Source of the DNA: Sphingomonas sp. Root720
Lineage (GTDB): Bacteria > Pseudomonadota > Alphaproteobacteria > Sphingomonadales > Sphingomonadaceae
Assembly (NCBI RefSeq): GCF_001428605.1
Contig: NZ_LMID01000012.1
Span: forward strand, 372,001-436,000
Direction: 5' to 3'
Length of the DNA: 64,000 bases
The notes beneath the pieces are model-generated. The model was given only the letters and a program-made list of their open reading frames with translations. It was not told the DNA's origin and made no database searches. Each line of letters begins with the position of its first letter. Position 1 is the first letter of the stretch. Below, piece by piece: positions 7,998 to 15,879 of this stretch. The position numbers and the translations under genes were made by a program.

Positions 7998-8777
7998 CTA
8001 TGCGACCAGCCGGCTCACCGCATCCCATGTCAGCTTGATGCCGACGAGCATGGTCAGCCCGTAGACCATCACATAGAAGCGCTCGGCATCGATGCGACGG
8101 ACCAGCCGCACCCCCGCGAAGGTCGAGGCGATCGCCACCGGCAGCAGCGCCGCCGAGGCGAGCAGGTTGACCGGGGTGAACTGGCCGAGGCCGACATAAG
8201 CGGGCACCTTCATCCAGTTGATCAGCGCGAAGAAGATCGCGGTGGTGCCGACCAGCACGTCGCGCGGCAGCTTCTGCGGGAAGACCCAGAGCTGATATGG
8301 CGGGGCGCCGGCATGGGCGATCTGGCTGGTCAGCCCCGAGGCGGCGCCGCACAGCAGGCCCACCCAGTCGGGCAGCACCTGGCTCGGCGCGACCTTGCCG
8401 CCGCGCTCGACCCACAGCCGCTGCCCGCCGAATAGGACCGAAATCAGGCCGAGCGTCAGCAATATCCAGGTCTCGGGCAGGCTGGCGGCGAACAGATAGC
8501 CGAGCAGGATGCCGACCGCGGCGGCGGGCACCATCACCAGCATGATATGCCTGTCCCAGGTACGGCGGAAGGCCCAGACGCCGACCGCATCCTGGACGAT
8601 CAGCAGCGGCAGCACGATGGCCGCGGCCTGGACCGGCGGCACCACCAGCGCGATCATCGGCATGGCCAGGGTGCCGAAACCGATGAAGCCGCCCTTGCCG
8701 AGGCCCATCAGGACGACCGCCGGGATCCCCAGCAGCCAGAACAGCGGATCGTGGAGGATCGCGGTGTCGACCGTCAC
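7998..8777 (-). CDS. TauE/SafE family (sulfite exporter-like) permease
   Basis: Integral inner-membrane protein of 259 residues with seven or eight hydrophobic helices. It has the family marks GLGKGGFIGFGTLAMPM near residue 26 and, in the second half, LCGAASGLTSQIAHAGAPP. Characterised relatives move sulfite, sulfoacetate or other organic anions, but the family is broad and nothing nearby identifies a substrate. It starts 11 bp after the end of nusB and may be the last gene of the hisG-hisD-nusB transcript. Confidence 0.88.
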   Translation of the reverse strand: MTVDTAILHDPLFWLLGIPAVVLMGLGKGGFIGFGTLAMPMIALVVPPVQAAAIVLPLLIVQDAVGVWAFRRTWDRHIMLVMVPAAAVGILLGYLFAASLPETWILLTLGLISVLFGGQRLWVERGGKVAPSQVLPDWVGLLCGAASGLTSQIAHAGAPPYQLWVFPQKLPRDVLVGTTAIFFALINWMKVPAYVGLGQFTPVNLLASAALLPVAIASTFAGVRLVRRIDAERFYVMVYGLTMLVGIKLTWDAVSRLVA

Positions 8778-8788
8778 CCGCGCCGGGC

Positions 8789-9244
8789 CTACCCGCGCAC
8801 GGCTTTTGCGATGCCGTCGAGCACGCCGTTGACGAAACCCTTCTCCTTCTTGTCGTAGAAGGCGTCGGCGACGTCGACATATTCGCTGATCACCGTCGCG
8901 GTCGGCACGTCGGGCCGGGCGATCAGCTCATAGGCGCCGACCCGCAGGATCTGCCGCATCGGGCGATCGAGCCGCTCGAGCGTCCACCCGCTCGCCAGCC
9001 GCGCGACGATCGCGGCGTCGATCTCCTCGCGCCGCGAATCGACCCCCTTCACCAGGTCGTCGAAGAAGCTGACCTCGGCCGCCGCATATTCGACGTCCTC
9101 GATCGTCGCGCCAAGCCGGTGCTGGTGGAACTCGTCGAGCAGCAGGTGGAGCGCGGTGCCCTCCATCTCCTGCTGGTAGAGCGCCTGGGCGGCGGCGAGG
9201 CGGGCGGTGCTGCGCGAGCGGGAGCGTTCGTTGTTCCTGGTCAT
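8789..9244 (-). CDS. nusB: Transcription antitermination factor NusB
   Basis: All-helical RNA-binding factor which, with NusE (S10), binds boxA and supports rRNA antitermination. The 151 residues match the family length. Recognisable parts are the basic start RSRSTARLAAAQALYQQEM, the C-terminal LDRPMRQILRVGAYEL and ISEYVDVADAFYDKKEKGFVNGVLD. It overlaps the end of hisD by 4 bp (ATGA), so its translation is probably coupled to hisD. Confidence 0.96.
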   Translation of the reverse strand: MTRNNERSRSRSTARLAAAQALYQQEMEGTALHLLLDEFHQHRLGATIEDVEYAAAEVSFFDDLVKGVDSRREEIDAAIVARLASGWTLERLDRPMRQILRVGAYELIARPDVPTATVISEYVDVADAFYDKKEKGFVNGVLDGIAKAVRG

Positions 9245-10542
9245 GATTCCTGGGGTTCCAAGCGGGCGGCGACCGACGCCGCATGCGCGGGCAGCCCTTC
9301 CGCCGTGGCAAGCGCGACCGCCGCCGGCCCGATCGCGGCGATCGCCGCCGCATCGAGCGCGATGAAGCTGGTCCGCTTCATGAAGTCGAGCACCGACAGG
9401 CCCGAGGCGAAGCGCGCCCGGCGGCCGGTCGGCAGCACATGGTTGGGGCCCGCGACATAGTCGCCGACCGCCTCGGGCGCGTGGCGGCCGAGGAAGACCG
9501 ATCCGGCGTGGCGGACCCGGTCGAACAGCGCCTGCGGATCGGCGACCGCCAGCTCGAGATGCTCGGGGGCGAGCCGGTCGCTGAGCGCGGGCACCTCGTC
9601 GAGATCGGCGACGAGGATGATCGCGCCGTTCGCCTCCCAGCTCGCCCGCGCGGTCGCCGCGGTCGCGAGCCGGCCGAGCTGCGCCTCGACCCCGGCCGCG
9701 ACGGCATCGGCGAAGGCCGCATCGTCGGTGAACAGGATCGACTGGCTGGTCGGGTCGTGCTCGGCCTGGCTGAGCAGGTCGGCGGCGATCCAGGCGGGAT
9801 CATTGTCCTTGTCGGCGACGACGACGATTTCGGACGGGCCGGCGACCATGTCGATGCCGACCACGCCGTAGAGTTGGCGCTTCGCCTCTGCGACCCAGGC
9901 GTTGCCGGGGCCGACGATCACGTCGACCGGACGAATCCGGTCGGTGCCGTAGGCGAACGCGGCGATCGCCTGCGCGCCGCCCACCCGCCAGACCTCGTCG
10001 ACCCCCGCGAGCGCCGCGGCGGCCAGCACGAGCGGGTTGACGATGCCGTCGGGCGTCGGCGTCACCATGACGAGGCGGTCGACCCCGGCGACCTTGGCGG
10101 GGATCGCGTTCATCAGCACCGAGGAGGGATAGGCCGCGCGGCCGCCCGGCACATAGAGCCCGGCGGCCTCGACCGCCCCCCAGCGCGCACCCATGCGGAC
10201 GCCGGCGGCGTCGGTGCGCTGGCTGTCGGCGGGGCGCTGCTCGGCATGATAGGCGCGGATGCGGGTCGCGGCGAGGTCGAGCGCGGCGCGCAGCCCCGGG
10301 TCGAGCCCGGCGAGGGCGGCGTCGCATTCGGCGCGTTCGATCCGCCAGCCCGAGGCGTCGAGATCGTGGCGGTCGAAACGCCTCGTATAGTCGGCCAGCG
10401 CCGCGTCGCCGCCGTCGCGCACCGCCGCGACGATCGCGCGCACGTCGCGCGAGACGTCCTCGTCGGCCTCGCGCCGGCCGTCGACCAGCGCGGCGAAGGC
10501 GGCGGGGAAGCCCGGATCGCGGCTGTCGAGCCTAAGCGGCAT
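9241..10542 (-). CDS. hisD: Histidinol dehydrogenase
   Basis: Catalyses the last two steps of histidine synthesis, L-histidinol to L-histidine, with NAD+ and zinc. It is 433 residues, normal length. Motifs include the family signature [28 protein letters not shown], zinc-ligand region [12 protein letters not shown] and GPNHVLPTG with the catalytic/zinc His. The start overlaps the end of hisG by 11 bp, and the stop overlaps nusB. The remaining his genes seen here are 41 kb away. Confidence 0.97.
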   Translation of the reverse strand: MPLRLDSRDPGFPAAFAALVDGRREADEDVSRDVRAIVAAVRDGGDAALADYTRRFDRHDLDASGWRIERAECDAALAGLDPGLRAALDLAATRIRAYHAEQRPADSQRTDAAGVRMGARWGAVEAAGLYVPGGRAAYPSSVLMNAIPAKVAGVDRLVMVTPTPDGIVNPLVLAAAALAGVDEVWRVGGAQAIAAFAYGTDRIRPVDVIVGPGNAWVAEAKRQLYGVVGIDMVAGPSEIVVVADKDNDPAWIAADLLSQAEHDPTSQSILFTDDAAFADAVAAGVEAQLGRLATAATARASWEANGAIILVADLDEVPALSDRLAPEHLELAVADPQALFDRVRHAGSVFLGRHAPEAVGDYVAGPNHVLPTGRRARFASGLSVLDFMKRTSFIALDAAAIAAIGPAAVALATAEGLPAHAASVAARLEPQES

Positions 10543-11197
10543 CCCGGCTCTCCACGGCGCGGCGGAAGCCCTCCACCAGCGGCACGATGTCGCCCGCGCG
10601 GGTCTTGAACGCGGCGCGGTTGACGATCAGCCGCGACGAGATGTCGGCGATCTTCTCGACCTCGGCCAGCCCGTTGGCCTTCAGCGTGCTGCCCGTCGAC
10701 ACGAGATCGACGATCCGGCTCGACAGGCCCAGCACCGGGGCGATCTCCATCGCGCCGTTGAGCTTGACGCACTCGGCCTGGACGCCGCGCGCCTCGAAAT
10801 GGCGGCGGGTGATGTTGGGATATTTGGTCGCGACGCGGACATGGCTCCACTCGCGCGGATCGTCCCCCTCGGCCATCGCCACCGGCTCGGCGACCGAGAT
10901 GCGGCAATGGCCGATGTTGAGGTCGACCGGCGCGTAGAGCTCCGAATAGTCGAACTCCATCAGCACGTCCGAGCCGACGATGCCGAGCTGCGCGGCACCA
11001 TGCGCGACGAAGGTCGCCACGTCGAAGGCGCGGACGCGGATGAGGCCGATGTCGGGCCGGTTGGTGGCGAAGCGCAGCAGCCGGCTGTCCTCGTCGCCGA
11101 AGGCCGGCTCGGGGGTGATCCCGAGCGCGGCGAACAGCGGCAGCACTTCCTTGAGGATGCGGCCCTTCGGCACGGCGATGATGATCTGCGCGGTCAT
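10532..11197 (-). CDS. hisG: ATP phosphoribosyltransferase, short form (HisG-S)
   Basis: First committed enzyme of histidine synthesis, joining ATP and PRPP. It is 221 residues, hence the short form that lacks the C-terminal regulatory ACT-like domain and normally needs the HisRS paralogue HisZ for activity and feedback inhibition. Features are [18 protein letters not shown] at the N-terminus, [10 protein letters not shown] and the PRPP loop [14 protein letters not shown]. The ATG at 11197 was chosen because [13 protein letters not shown] matches the family start; upstream in-frame codons add only unmatched residues. hisZ is not in the window. Confidence 0.95.
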   Translation of the reverse strand: MTAQIIIAVPKGRILKEVLPLFAALGITPEPAFGDEDSRLLRFATNRPDIGLIRVRAFDVATFVAHGAAQLGIVGSDVLMEFDYSELYAPVDLNIGHCRISVAEPVAMAEGDDPREWSHVRVATKYPNITRRHFEARGVQAECVKLNGAMEIAPVLGLSSRIVDLVSTGSTLKANGLAEVEKIADISSRLIVNRAAFKTRAGDIVPLVEGFRRAVESRDAA

Positions 11198-11279
11198 GTC
11201 GCCGGGGGCCTTAGAGCAGCGCCGCCCGGCTGACAACGGATCGGACCGATTCGCTGTCTCCGGAACGACGGAGGGAGAA

Positions 11280-11846
11280 TCAGAACAGCTCGCGCAACGC
11301 CAGCACGCCGAGAATCGCGAAGATGATCGCCGCGGCGATCCGCATCACCTTCAGCGGTACGATCCGGGTGATCCGGTCGCCCAGGAAGACCGCGGGGACG
11401 TTGGCGATCATCATGCCGAGCGTGGTGCCGAGCGCGACGAGCTCGACCGAATGATAGCGTGCGCCGAGCGCAACAGTGGCGATCTGGGTCTTGTCGCCCA
11501 TTTCGGCCATGAAGAAGGCGACCGCCGTGGTCAGGAAGACGCCGTAGCGCGCGGGCTTGCCGGCGTCCTCGTCCTCGTCGAGCTTGTCGGGCACCAGCGT
11601 CCAGGCCGCCATGGCGAGGAAGCCGAGCGCGACCGCGAGGCGGAACCAATAGCCGTCGAGCAGGCCCGAGATCGCCGAGCCGGCCCAGGCCGCGAGCGCG
11701 TGGTTGACGATGGTGGCGGCGAAGATGCCGAGGATGATCGGCACCGGCGCGCGGAAGCGGCAGGCGAGGATGATCGCGAGCAGCATCGTCTTGTCGCCGA
11801 TCTCGGCGAAGGCGACCAGCAGGGTCGAGGCGAGGATGATGTCCAT
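11280..11846 (-). CDS. GDT1/TMEM165 family (UPF0016) predicted Mn2+ exporter
   Basis: Inner-membrane cation transporter of 188 residues with six predicted helices in two inverted halves. Each half carries the hallmark E-x-G-D-K-T: EIGDKT at residues 15-20 and EMGDKT at 115-120. A charged loop ([11 protein letters not shown]) separates the halves. The family exports Mn2+ (bacteria) or exchanges Mn2+/Ca2+ for protons (yeast, human). The ATG at 11846 is the family start; the upstream leader is non-coding because it holds a yybP-ykoY riboswitch, which independently supports manganese as the substrate. Confidence 0.93.
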   Translation of the reverse strand: MDIILASTLLVAFAEIGDKTMLLAIILACRFRAPVPIILGIFAATIVNHALAAWAGSAISGLLDGYWFRLAVALGFLAMAAWTLVPDKLDEDEDAGKPARYGVFLTTAVAFFMAEMGDKTQIATVALGARYHSVELVALGTTLGMMIANVPAVFLGDRITRIVPLKVMRIAAAIIFAILGVLALRELF

Positions 11847-11925
11847 GACAAGGTTCCGGCCGGGCTGGCAGTTGACGGACGACACCGGCACCCCCCGCCC
11901 GGCTGGACGAAGGTGCGGTGTCATC

Positions 11926-12021
11926 GGTCTTGCCAAGGCTCAAGAGCTTGATCGCACCATGGGGTCTCCCCCAAGCATGTTGACGCGATCTCCGCCCCGA
12001 AGGACGGCCGGCTACTCCCCG
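11926..12021 (-). promoter_or_regulatory. yybP-ykoY manganese riboswitch
   Basis: On the minus strand the leader of the GDT1 gene shows the conserved core of this class: GGGGAGTAGCC at the 5' side (12020 downwards), GTCAACAT in the middle, and TTGGCAAGACC at the 3' side ending at 11926. An imperfect hairpin (GACACCGCACC pairing with GGTGCCGGTGTC, 11881-11922) follows and can act as the expression platform before the start codon. The class senses Mn2+ and switches on exporters. Identified by eye from the motif order; a covariance search would confirm it. Confidence 0.88.
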
Positions 12022-12033
12022 GATGACGAGGTG

Positions 12034-12062
12034 CGGTTAGGGGAGAGGAGACGGTCGGTCAA
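12034..12062 (-). promoter_or_regulatory. Sigma-70-type promoter of the riboswitch leader
   Basis: TTGACC (12062-12057), a 17-bp spacer and TAACCG (12039-12034) on the minus strand. The expected transcription start falls near 12027, just ahead of the aptamer, which makes the placement convincing. The spacer forms part of a long palindrome (GGGGAGAGGAGACGGT / ACCGTCTTCCCCTCCCC, 12039-12077) that could also serve as an operator or end the dps transcript. Confidence 0.6.
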
Positions 12063-12101
12063 CCGTCTTCCCCTCCCCGTCCCGCGATAGAGGGATGAAG
12101 A

Positions 12102-12602
12102 TCAGGCGTTCCGCGCGGTCTCGAACAGGAACCAGGCGCGCTCCTCCGCCTGGTCGGTCCACTCGTCGAGGATGCCGCTGGTCGCATTGTCCTTGGCGGC
12201 GTCGACGATCTCCTTGGCCTCGCGCAGCTTGGCGACGAGCGCGAGATTGTCGTCGCGCAGTTCCTTCAGCATGTCCTGCGCAGCGACGAAATCGGCGTCG
12301 TTGTCCTTGATCGACTGGCGGCGGGCGATGTCGCCGACCGAGCGCAGCGTGACGTTGCCGGTCTTGCGCACCCGCTCGGCGATCACGTCGGTGGTCGCGA
12401 GGATCTGCGCCGCCTGGTCGTCCATCAGCAGGTGATAGTCGCGGAAATGCGGGCCCGACACGTGCCAGTGGAAATTCTTCGTCTTGAAGTAGAGCGCGAA
12501 GCTGTCGGCGAGGATGCCGTTCAGCGCGTCGGCAACGCTCATGGCGCTGTTGCTGGTCAGGTCGGTCGGGGTCGCCAGTGCGGCTTTGGGTTTCTTGGCC
12601 AT
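12102..12602 (-). CDS. dps: Dps family DNA-binding ferritin-like protein
   Basis: Dodecameric ferroxidase that stores iron, detoxifies peroxide and can coat DNA. It is 166 residues. The inter-subunit ferroxidase ligands are in KNFHWHVSGPHFRDYHLLMD near residue 43, and the family end DEWTDQAEERAWFLFE is present. The Lys/Ala-rich tail MAKKPKAALATP may bind DNA. The ATG at 12602 follows GGGAGTA. Likely monocistronic, facing the rpmG promoter across a 298-bp gap. Confidence 0.93.
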   Translation of the reverse strand: MAKKPKAALATPTDLTSNSAMSVADALNGILADSFALYFKTKNFHWHVSGPHFRDYHLLMDDQAAQILATTDVIAERVRKTGNVTLRSVGDIARRQSIKDNDADFVAAQDMLKELRDDNLALVAKLREAKEIVDAAKDNATSGILDEWTDQAEERAWFLFETARNA

Positions 12603-12743
12603 GATATGAGATACTCCCGTTCGATTCGGCTCTCTAACGAGCACTTTGACAAAAGGTGGCGGACACGTCGCCTGAAAATCCTCGCTAGGACAAATCGATC
12701 CGTTCGATCATGGCGTCGATCCGGGATTTCCCGAGGCCGATCT

Positions 12744-12785
12744 CATGGGCCGGATTTCATAGGCCGGATTTCATGGGCCGAATTT
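12744..12785. repeat. Three tandem 14-bp units upstream of rpmG
   Basis: CATGGGCCGGATTT, CATAGGCCGGATTT and CATGGGCCGAATTT stand directly head to tail, with one substitution each in units two and three. They lie 20 bp before the -35 box of the rpmG promoter and are not part of a convincing reading frame. They could be a regulator-binding array or a slippage product. Confidence 0.75.
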
Positions 12786-12806
12786 CGATGGACGCCGACA
12801 CGATCC

Positions 12807-12835
12807 TTGACTCGGGGGCCTTTCCGCCCTTATGG
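12807..12835 (+). promoter_or_regulatory. Sigma-70-type promoter of rpmG
   Basis: TTGACT, a 17-bp spacer, then TTATGG, 65 bp before the rpmG start. No competing promoter is evident in this gap. Good match to a strong housekeeping promoter as expected for a ribosomal protein. Confidence 0.6.
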
Positions 12836-12900
12836 GCCCCATCCGAACAGCGGCGCGCGACGCCGCTTTATTTTTTGACAGAGATTAAGGGTTTCGGGTC

Positions 12901-13068
12901 ATGGCCAAGCCGACCACCGTCAAGATCAAGCTCGTCAGCACCGCTGACACCGGGTTCTTCTACGTCACCAAGAAGAATCCGCGCACCCAGACCGAGAAGC
13001 TGAGCTTCCGCAAGTACGACCCGGTCGTGCGCAAGCATGTCGACTTCAAGGAAGCCAAGATCAAGTAA
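12901..13068 (+). CDS. rpmG: 50S ribosomal protein L33
   Basis: Small basic protein of the large ribosomal subunit near the E site. It is 55 residues: [20 protein letters not shown] at the start, and [14 protein letters not shown] with RKYDP later. It contains no cysteine, so it is the zinc-independent (C-) form. It has its own promoter and a strong terminator. Confidence 0.97.
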   Translation: MAKPTTVKIKLVSTADTGFFYVTKKNPRTQTEKLSFRKYDPVVRKHVDFKEAKIK

Positions 13069-13114
13069 GCCGCCGGCCGGTTCGCCCGGCCCGCTTGCCT
13101 GAAGGCTTCGCAAG

Positions 13115-13143
13115 CACCCGCCGTTCGCGGCGGGTGTTTTCGT
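13115..13143 (+). terminator. Rho-independent terminator of rpmG
   Basis: Perfect stem CACCCGCCG-TTCG-CGGCGGGTG followed by TTTTCGTTT, 47 bp after the rpmG stop. Confidence 0.9.
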
Positions 13144-13154
13144 TTGTCTGTTGG

Positions 13155-13217
13155 CCTCACGCGCCGGCGGTCGCATCCGCGACCCTGGGGCGGATGCCCG
13201 CGCCCGGCGTCCGGGGG
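13155..13217. repeat. Short copy of the CGCCGGCGGTC inverted repeat
   Basis: CCTCACGCGCCGGCGGTCGCATCCGCGACC and then CGGATGCCCGCGCCCGGCGTCC: the same outer arms as the longer element at 17024-17221, but without its internal hairpin. It fills the space between the rpmG terminator and the end of divK (the strands converge here). Confidence 0.6.
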
Positions 13218-13246
13218 CTAAGACAAAAACCCCTACCCCGCCCGCC

Positions 13247-13651
13247 CTACCCCGCCCGGACGAATCCCCCGCCGAGCGGTCCCGCGAGATCCTCGACCGC
13301 CAGCACGAAGCGCGACACCGAGATCGGCTTCGACACATAGGAATCGGCCCCCGCCTCGCGCACCCGGCTCTCGTCGCCCTTGCCGGCATAGGCGGTCACC
13401 GCCATCACCGGGATGTCCTCGAGCAGCGAATCGGCCTTCATCATCCGAATCAGCTCGACCCCGCTGATGTGGGGCAGCTGGATGTCCATGATCACGAGAT
13501 GGGGCAGGAAGACGCGGATGGCGTCGAGCGCCTCGCGCGCGTCGCGGACCGTCCTGACCTCGGCGCCATGCGCTTCGAGCAGATCGCGGAAGAGCCGGAG
13601 GTTCAGCTCATTATCCTCGACAATCAGGACTTTTTTCGCCACGGCAGCCAC
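13247..13651 (-). CDS. divK: Single-domain response regulator, DivK type
   Basis: Stand-alone receiver domain of 134 residues with no output domain. Close in pattern to Caulobacter DivK, the cell-fate signalling protein acting with PleC, DivJ and DivL upstream of CtrA. Conserved parts are KKVLIVEDNELNLRLFRDLL, phospho-acceptor Asp in VIMDIQLPHISGVEL, VTAYAGKGDE and the Lys in SKPISVSRF. It faces DUF3572 divergently across 26 bp. Calling it DivK rather than another orphan receiver rests on the EDNELN and SKPIS signatures. Confidence 0.85.
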   Translation of the reverse strand: MAAVAKKVLIVEDNELNLRLFRDLLEAHGAEVRTVRDAREALDAIRVFLPHLVIMDIQLPHISGVELIRMMKADSLLEDIPVMAVTAYAGKGDESRVREAGADSYVSKPISVSRFVLAVEDLAGPLGGGFVRAG

Positions 13652-13677
13652 ATCTAACCGAGCTTCGAGCCTAAGTC

Positions 13678-13971
13678 ATGCCCTCCTCGGAAACAAACCC
13701 CGCAAAATTGCGTGGATCGAGCGACGAAGCCCCGCTGGTGACGGGGCTGAAGGCGCTCGTCTGGACGCTGGGCGATCCGTCGCGCGCCCAGCGCCTGCTC
13801 GACCTGACCGGGCTGACCCCCGACGCGCTGCGCGCCGGGGCGTCCGATCCGGCGGTCCTCGGCGCGCTGCTCGACTTCCTGTCGGCGCACGAGCCCGATC
13901 TCGTCACCTGCGCCGAGGCGATCGGCGCGACCCCCACCGACCTGATCCGCGCGCGGGAGGCGCTCCAGTGA
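13678..13971 (+). CDS. DUF3572 family protein
   Basis: Small cytoplasmic helical protein of 97 residues of unknown function found in alphaproteobacteria. It shows the family layout: ALVWTLGDPSRAQRLLDLTG, then DALRAGASDPAVLGALLDFL, then an end of the type RAREAL. It overlaps the following HAD gene by 4 bp (GTGA), so the two are co-translated. In related genomes it often sits beside divK, as here. Confidence 0.8.
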   Translation: MPSSETNPAKLRGSSDEAPLVTGLKALVWTLGDPSRAQRLLDLTGLTPDALRAGASDPAVLGALLDFLSAHEPDLVTCAEAIGATPTDLIRAREALQ

Positions 13972-14594
13972 ATTCTCGGGCGAGGACCGGCCGGCCGCTG
14001 CTGATCACCGACTGCGACGAGGTGCTGCTCCACATGGTCACCCCGTTCGGCGAGTGGCTGGACCAGGAACATGCCATCGACTTCGCGATGGAGCGGCCCG
14101 ATTTCTCGGCCGCGCTGACCCGCCGTGCCGACAGCAGCACGGTCGCCGAGGAGCATATCGGCCCGCTGCTCGACGCGTTCTTCACCACCGAGATGCACCG
14201 CCAGACGCTGGTCCCGCACGTCCAGCACGCATTGGCGACGATCGCCGAGCTGGCCGACATCGTCGTCCTCACCAACCTGACCGACCAGTTCCACGCCGGC
14301 CGGGTCGCGCAGCTCGAGGCGGTCGGCATCCGTCACCGGGTACAGTGCAACCAGGGCGGCAAGGGCCGGCCGGTCGCCGACCTGGTCGCAGAATATCGGC
14401 CCTCGGCGACGGTGTTCGTCGACGACCTGGCCCAGCATCACGGTTCGGTCGCGCGGCACGCCCCCGAGGTGTGGCGGCTGCACATGGTTGCCGAGCCGCG
14501 CATCGCCCGGCATCGCGCCGCCGCGCCCGACGCCCATGCCCGGATCGACGACTGGGCCGAGGCGCTGCCCTGGATCGTATCGCGCTTCGCGTGA
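13968..14594 (+). CDS. HAD superfamily hydrolase
   Basis: Predicted phosphatase of the haloacid dehalogenase fold, 208 residues from a GTG start that overlaps the upstream stop. The nucleophile motif is DCDEVLL near residue 15 (first Asp nucleophile, second acid/base). Motif II lies in VVLTNLT, and motif III/IV in KGRPVADL and FVDDLAQH. The substrate cannot be told from sequence. Co-translated with DUF3572. Confidence 0.85.
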   Translation: MNSRARTGRPLLITDCDEVLLHMVTPFGEWLDQEHAIDFAMERPDFSAALTRRADSSTVAEEHIGPLLDAFFTTEMHRQTLVPHVQHALATIAELADIVVLTNLTDQFHAGRVAQLEAVGIRHRVQCNQGGKGRPVADLVAEYRPSATVFVDDLAQHHGSVARHAPEVWRLHMVAEPRIARHRAAAPDAHARIDDWAEALPWIVSRFA

Positions 14595-14672
14595 CGCGCG
14601 CGACCGCGCGGTCGCTTCATCTTCGTTAACAGCCCGCTTGACGGTCGGCGGGGACTACAGGAAAGAAACGCC

Positions 14673-15140
14673 ATGAGCATCGACACGCGTCTCGCCGAAC
14701 TGGGGATCGTGCTTCCCGCCCCCGCCGCCCCGGTCGCCGCCTATGTGCCGGCGGTCGAGGTGAACGGACTCCTCCACCTCTCGGGCCAGCTCCCCTTCCG
14801 CACCGATGGCAGCCTGATCACCGGGCGGCTCGGCCAGGACGTGACGCTGGAGGACGGCACCGAGGCGGCGAAGCGCTGCGGCGTCATGCTGATCGCGCAG
14901 ATCAAGGCGGCGCTGGGCGGCGATCTGTCGCGGGTCGAGCGCATCGTCAGGCTCGGCGCCTTCATCTCCTCGACCGCCGACTTCACCGACCAGCCCAAGG
15001 TCGCCAACGGCGCGTCGGAACTGATGCAGGCGGTGTTCGGCGACGCCGGCCGCCATGCGCGCAGCGCGGTCGGCGTTCCCGTCCTGCCGCTGGGCGCGGC
15101 CGTGGAGGTCGATGCCATTGTCGCTGTTCGGCCTCTTTGA
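14673..15140 (+). CDS. RidA family (YjgF/UK114) protein
   Basis: Predicted enamine/imine deaminase or related RidA-like trimeric protein, 155 residues. It belongs to the slightly longer subgroup. Features are LLHLSGQLPFRTDG near residue 30, GRLGQDVTLEDG and the C-terminal RSAVGVPVLPLGAAVEVDAI, with the Arg equivalent to the substrate-binding Arg of RidA. It is first in a three-gene operon, overlapping the next gene by 29 bp. The substrate is not predictable. Confidence 0.9.
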   Translation: MSIDTRLAELGIVLPAPAAPVAAYVPAVEVNGLLHLSGQLPFRTDGSLITGRLGQDVTLEDGTEAAKRCGVMLIAQIKAALGGDLSRVERIVRLGAFISSTADFTDQPKVANGASELMQAVFGDAGRHARSAVGVPVLPLGAAVEVDAIVAVRPL

Positions 15141-15879
15141 TCGCTGGCGGTTTCCGGTCTCCGACGCCCGGCGCGTCGGCTTCCTGACGCGCACGCCCTT
15201 TGCCGACAAGGGGCTTCACGGCAGTCGCCATCCCGAGAACAGCCGCGCCGCGATCGAGGCGGCGGTGTCGATGGGCTATGGCGTCAAGGTCGACGTCCAG
15301 TTCAGCCTCGACGGGCTCGCCTATGTCATCGCCGACCCGACGATCGAGCGGATGACGGGAGAGCCCGGCCAGGTCCGCCACCTGTCGGGCAAGCATCTCG
15401 CCGAGGTCCGCCTGCGCGGCAGCGATGAGAATATCCCGCTGCTCAAGGAGATATTGGGCCTGGTCGCCGGCCGTGCCCCGGTGCTGGTCGAACTCAAGAC
15501 GATCGAGGGCCATGTCTCGCAGCTGTGCGTCGCCGTCCGCCACGCGATCGAAGGCTATCGCGGGGAGGCGGCGGTGATGTCGCTCCATCCCGAGGTGCCG
15601 CGCTGGTTCGCCTCGCATGGCAGCCGCATCACGCGCGGGCTGATGCTGTCCGACGACAGCGTCTACGCCAGGGAGGCGGGGTCCGAGCAGATCAAGGCGA
15701 TGTGGCGCGCCCGGCCCGAATTCCTCGCGATCGACATCAACGACCTGCCCAACCGCTTCGCCCAGCGCCAGCGCCGGCGCGGCATCCCGATCCTGGCCTG
15801 GACGGTCGCCTCGGCCGAGCAACAGGCGGTCGCCGCCGACTGCGCCGACCAGATCATCTTCGAGGCACCGGGATGGTAG
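15112..15879 (+). CDS. Glycerophosphodiester phosphodiesterase-like protein, active site lost
   Basis: GDPD-fold (TIM barrel) protein of 255 residues, cytoplasmic. The frame of the family is clear: GLHG..HPENSRAAIEAA, DVQFSLDG, PTIERMTG, VLVELK and ILAWTVAS. However, the catalytic positions are changed. The canonical HR before GLHG is Asp32-Lys33, the metal Glu of the E-x-D pair is Lys59, and the catalytic His of the V-x-H-D motif is Ala74. It is thus probably not a working phosphodiesterase but a binding or regulatory relative. It overlaps ridA by 29 bp and the next gene by 7 bp, so all three are tightly coupled. Confidence 0.85.
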   Translation: MPLSLFGLFDRWRFPVSDARRVGFLTRTPFADKGLHGSRHPENSRAAIEAAVSMGYGVKVDVQFSLDGLAYVIADPTIERMTGEPGQVRHLSGKHLAEVRLRGSDENIPLLKEILGLVAGRAPVLVELKTIEGHVSQLCVAVRHAIEGYRGEAAVMSLHPEVPRWFASHGSRITRGLMLSDDSVYAREAGSEQIKAMWRARPEFLAIDINDLPNRFAQRQRRRGIPILAWTVASAEQQAVAADCADQIIFEAPGW

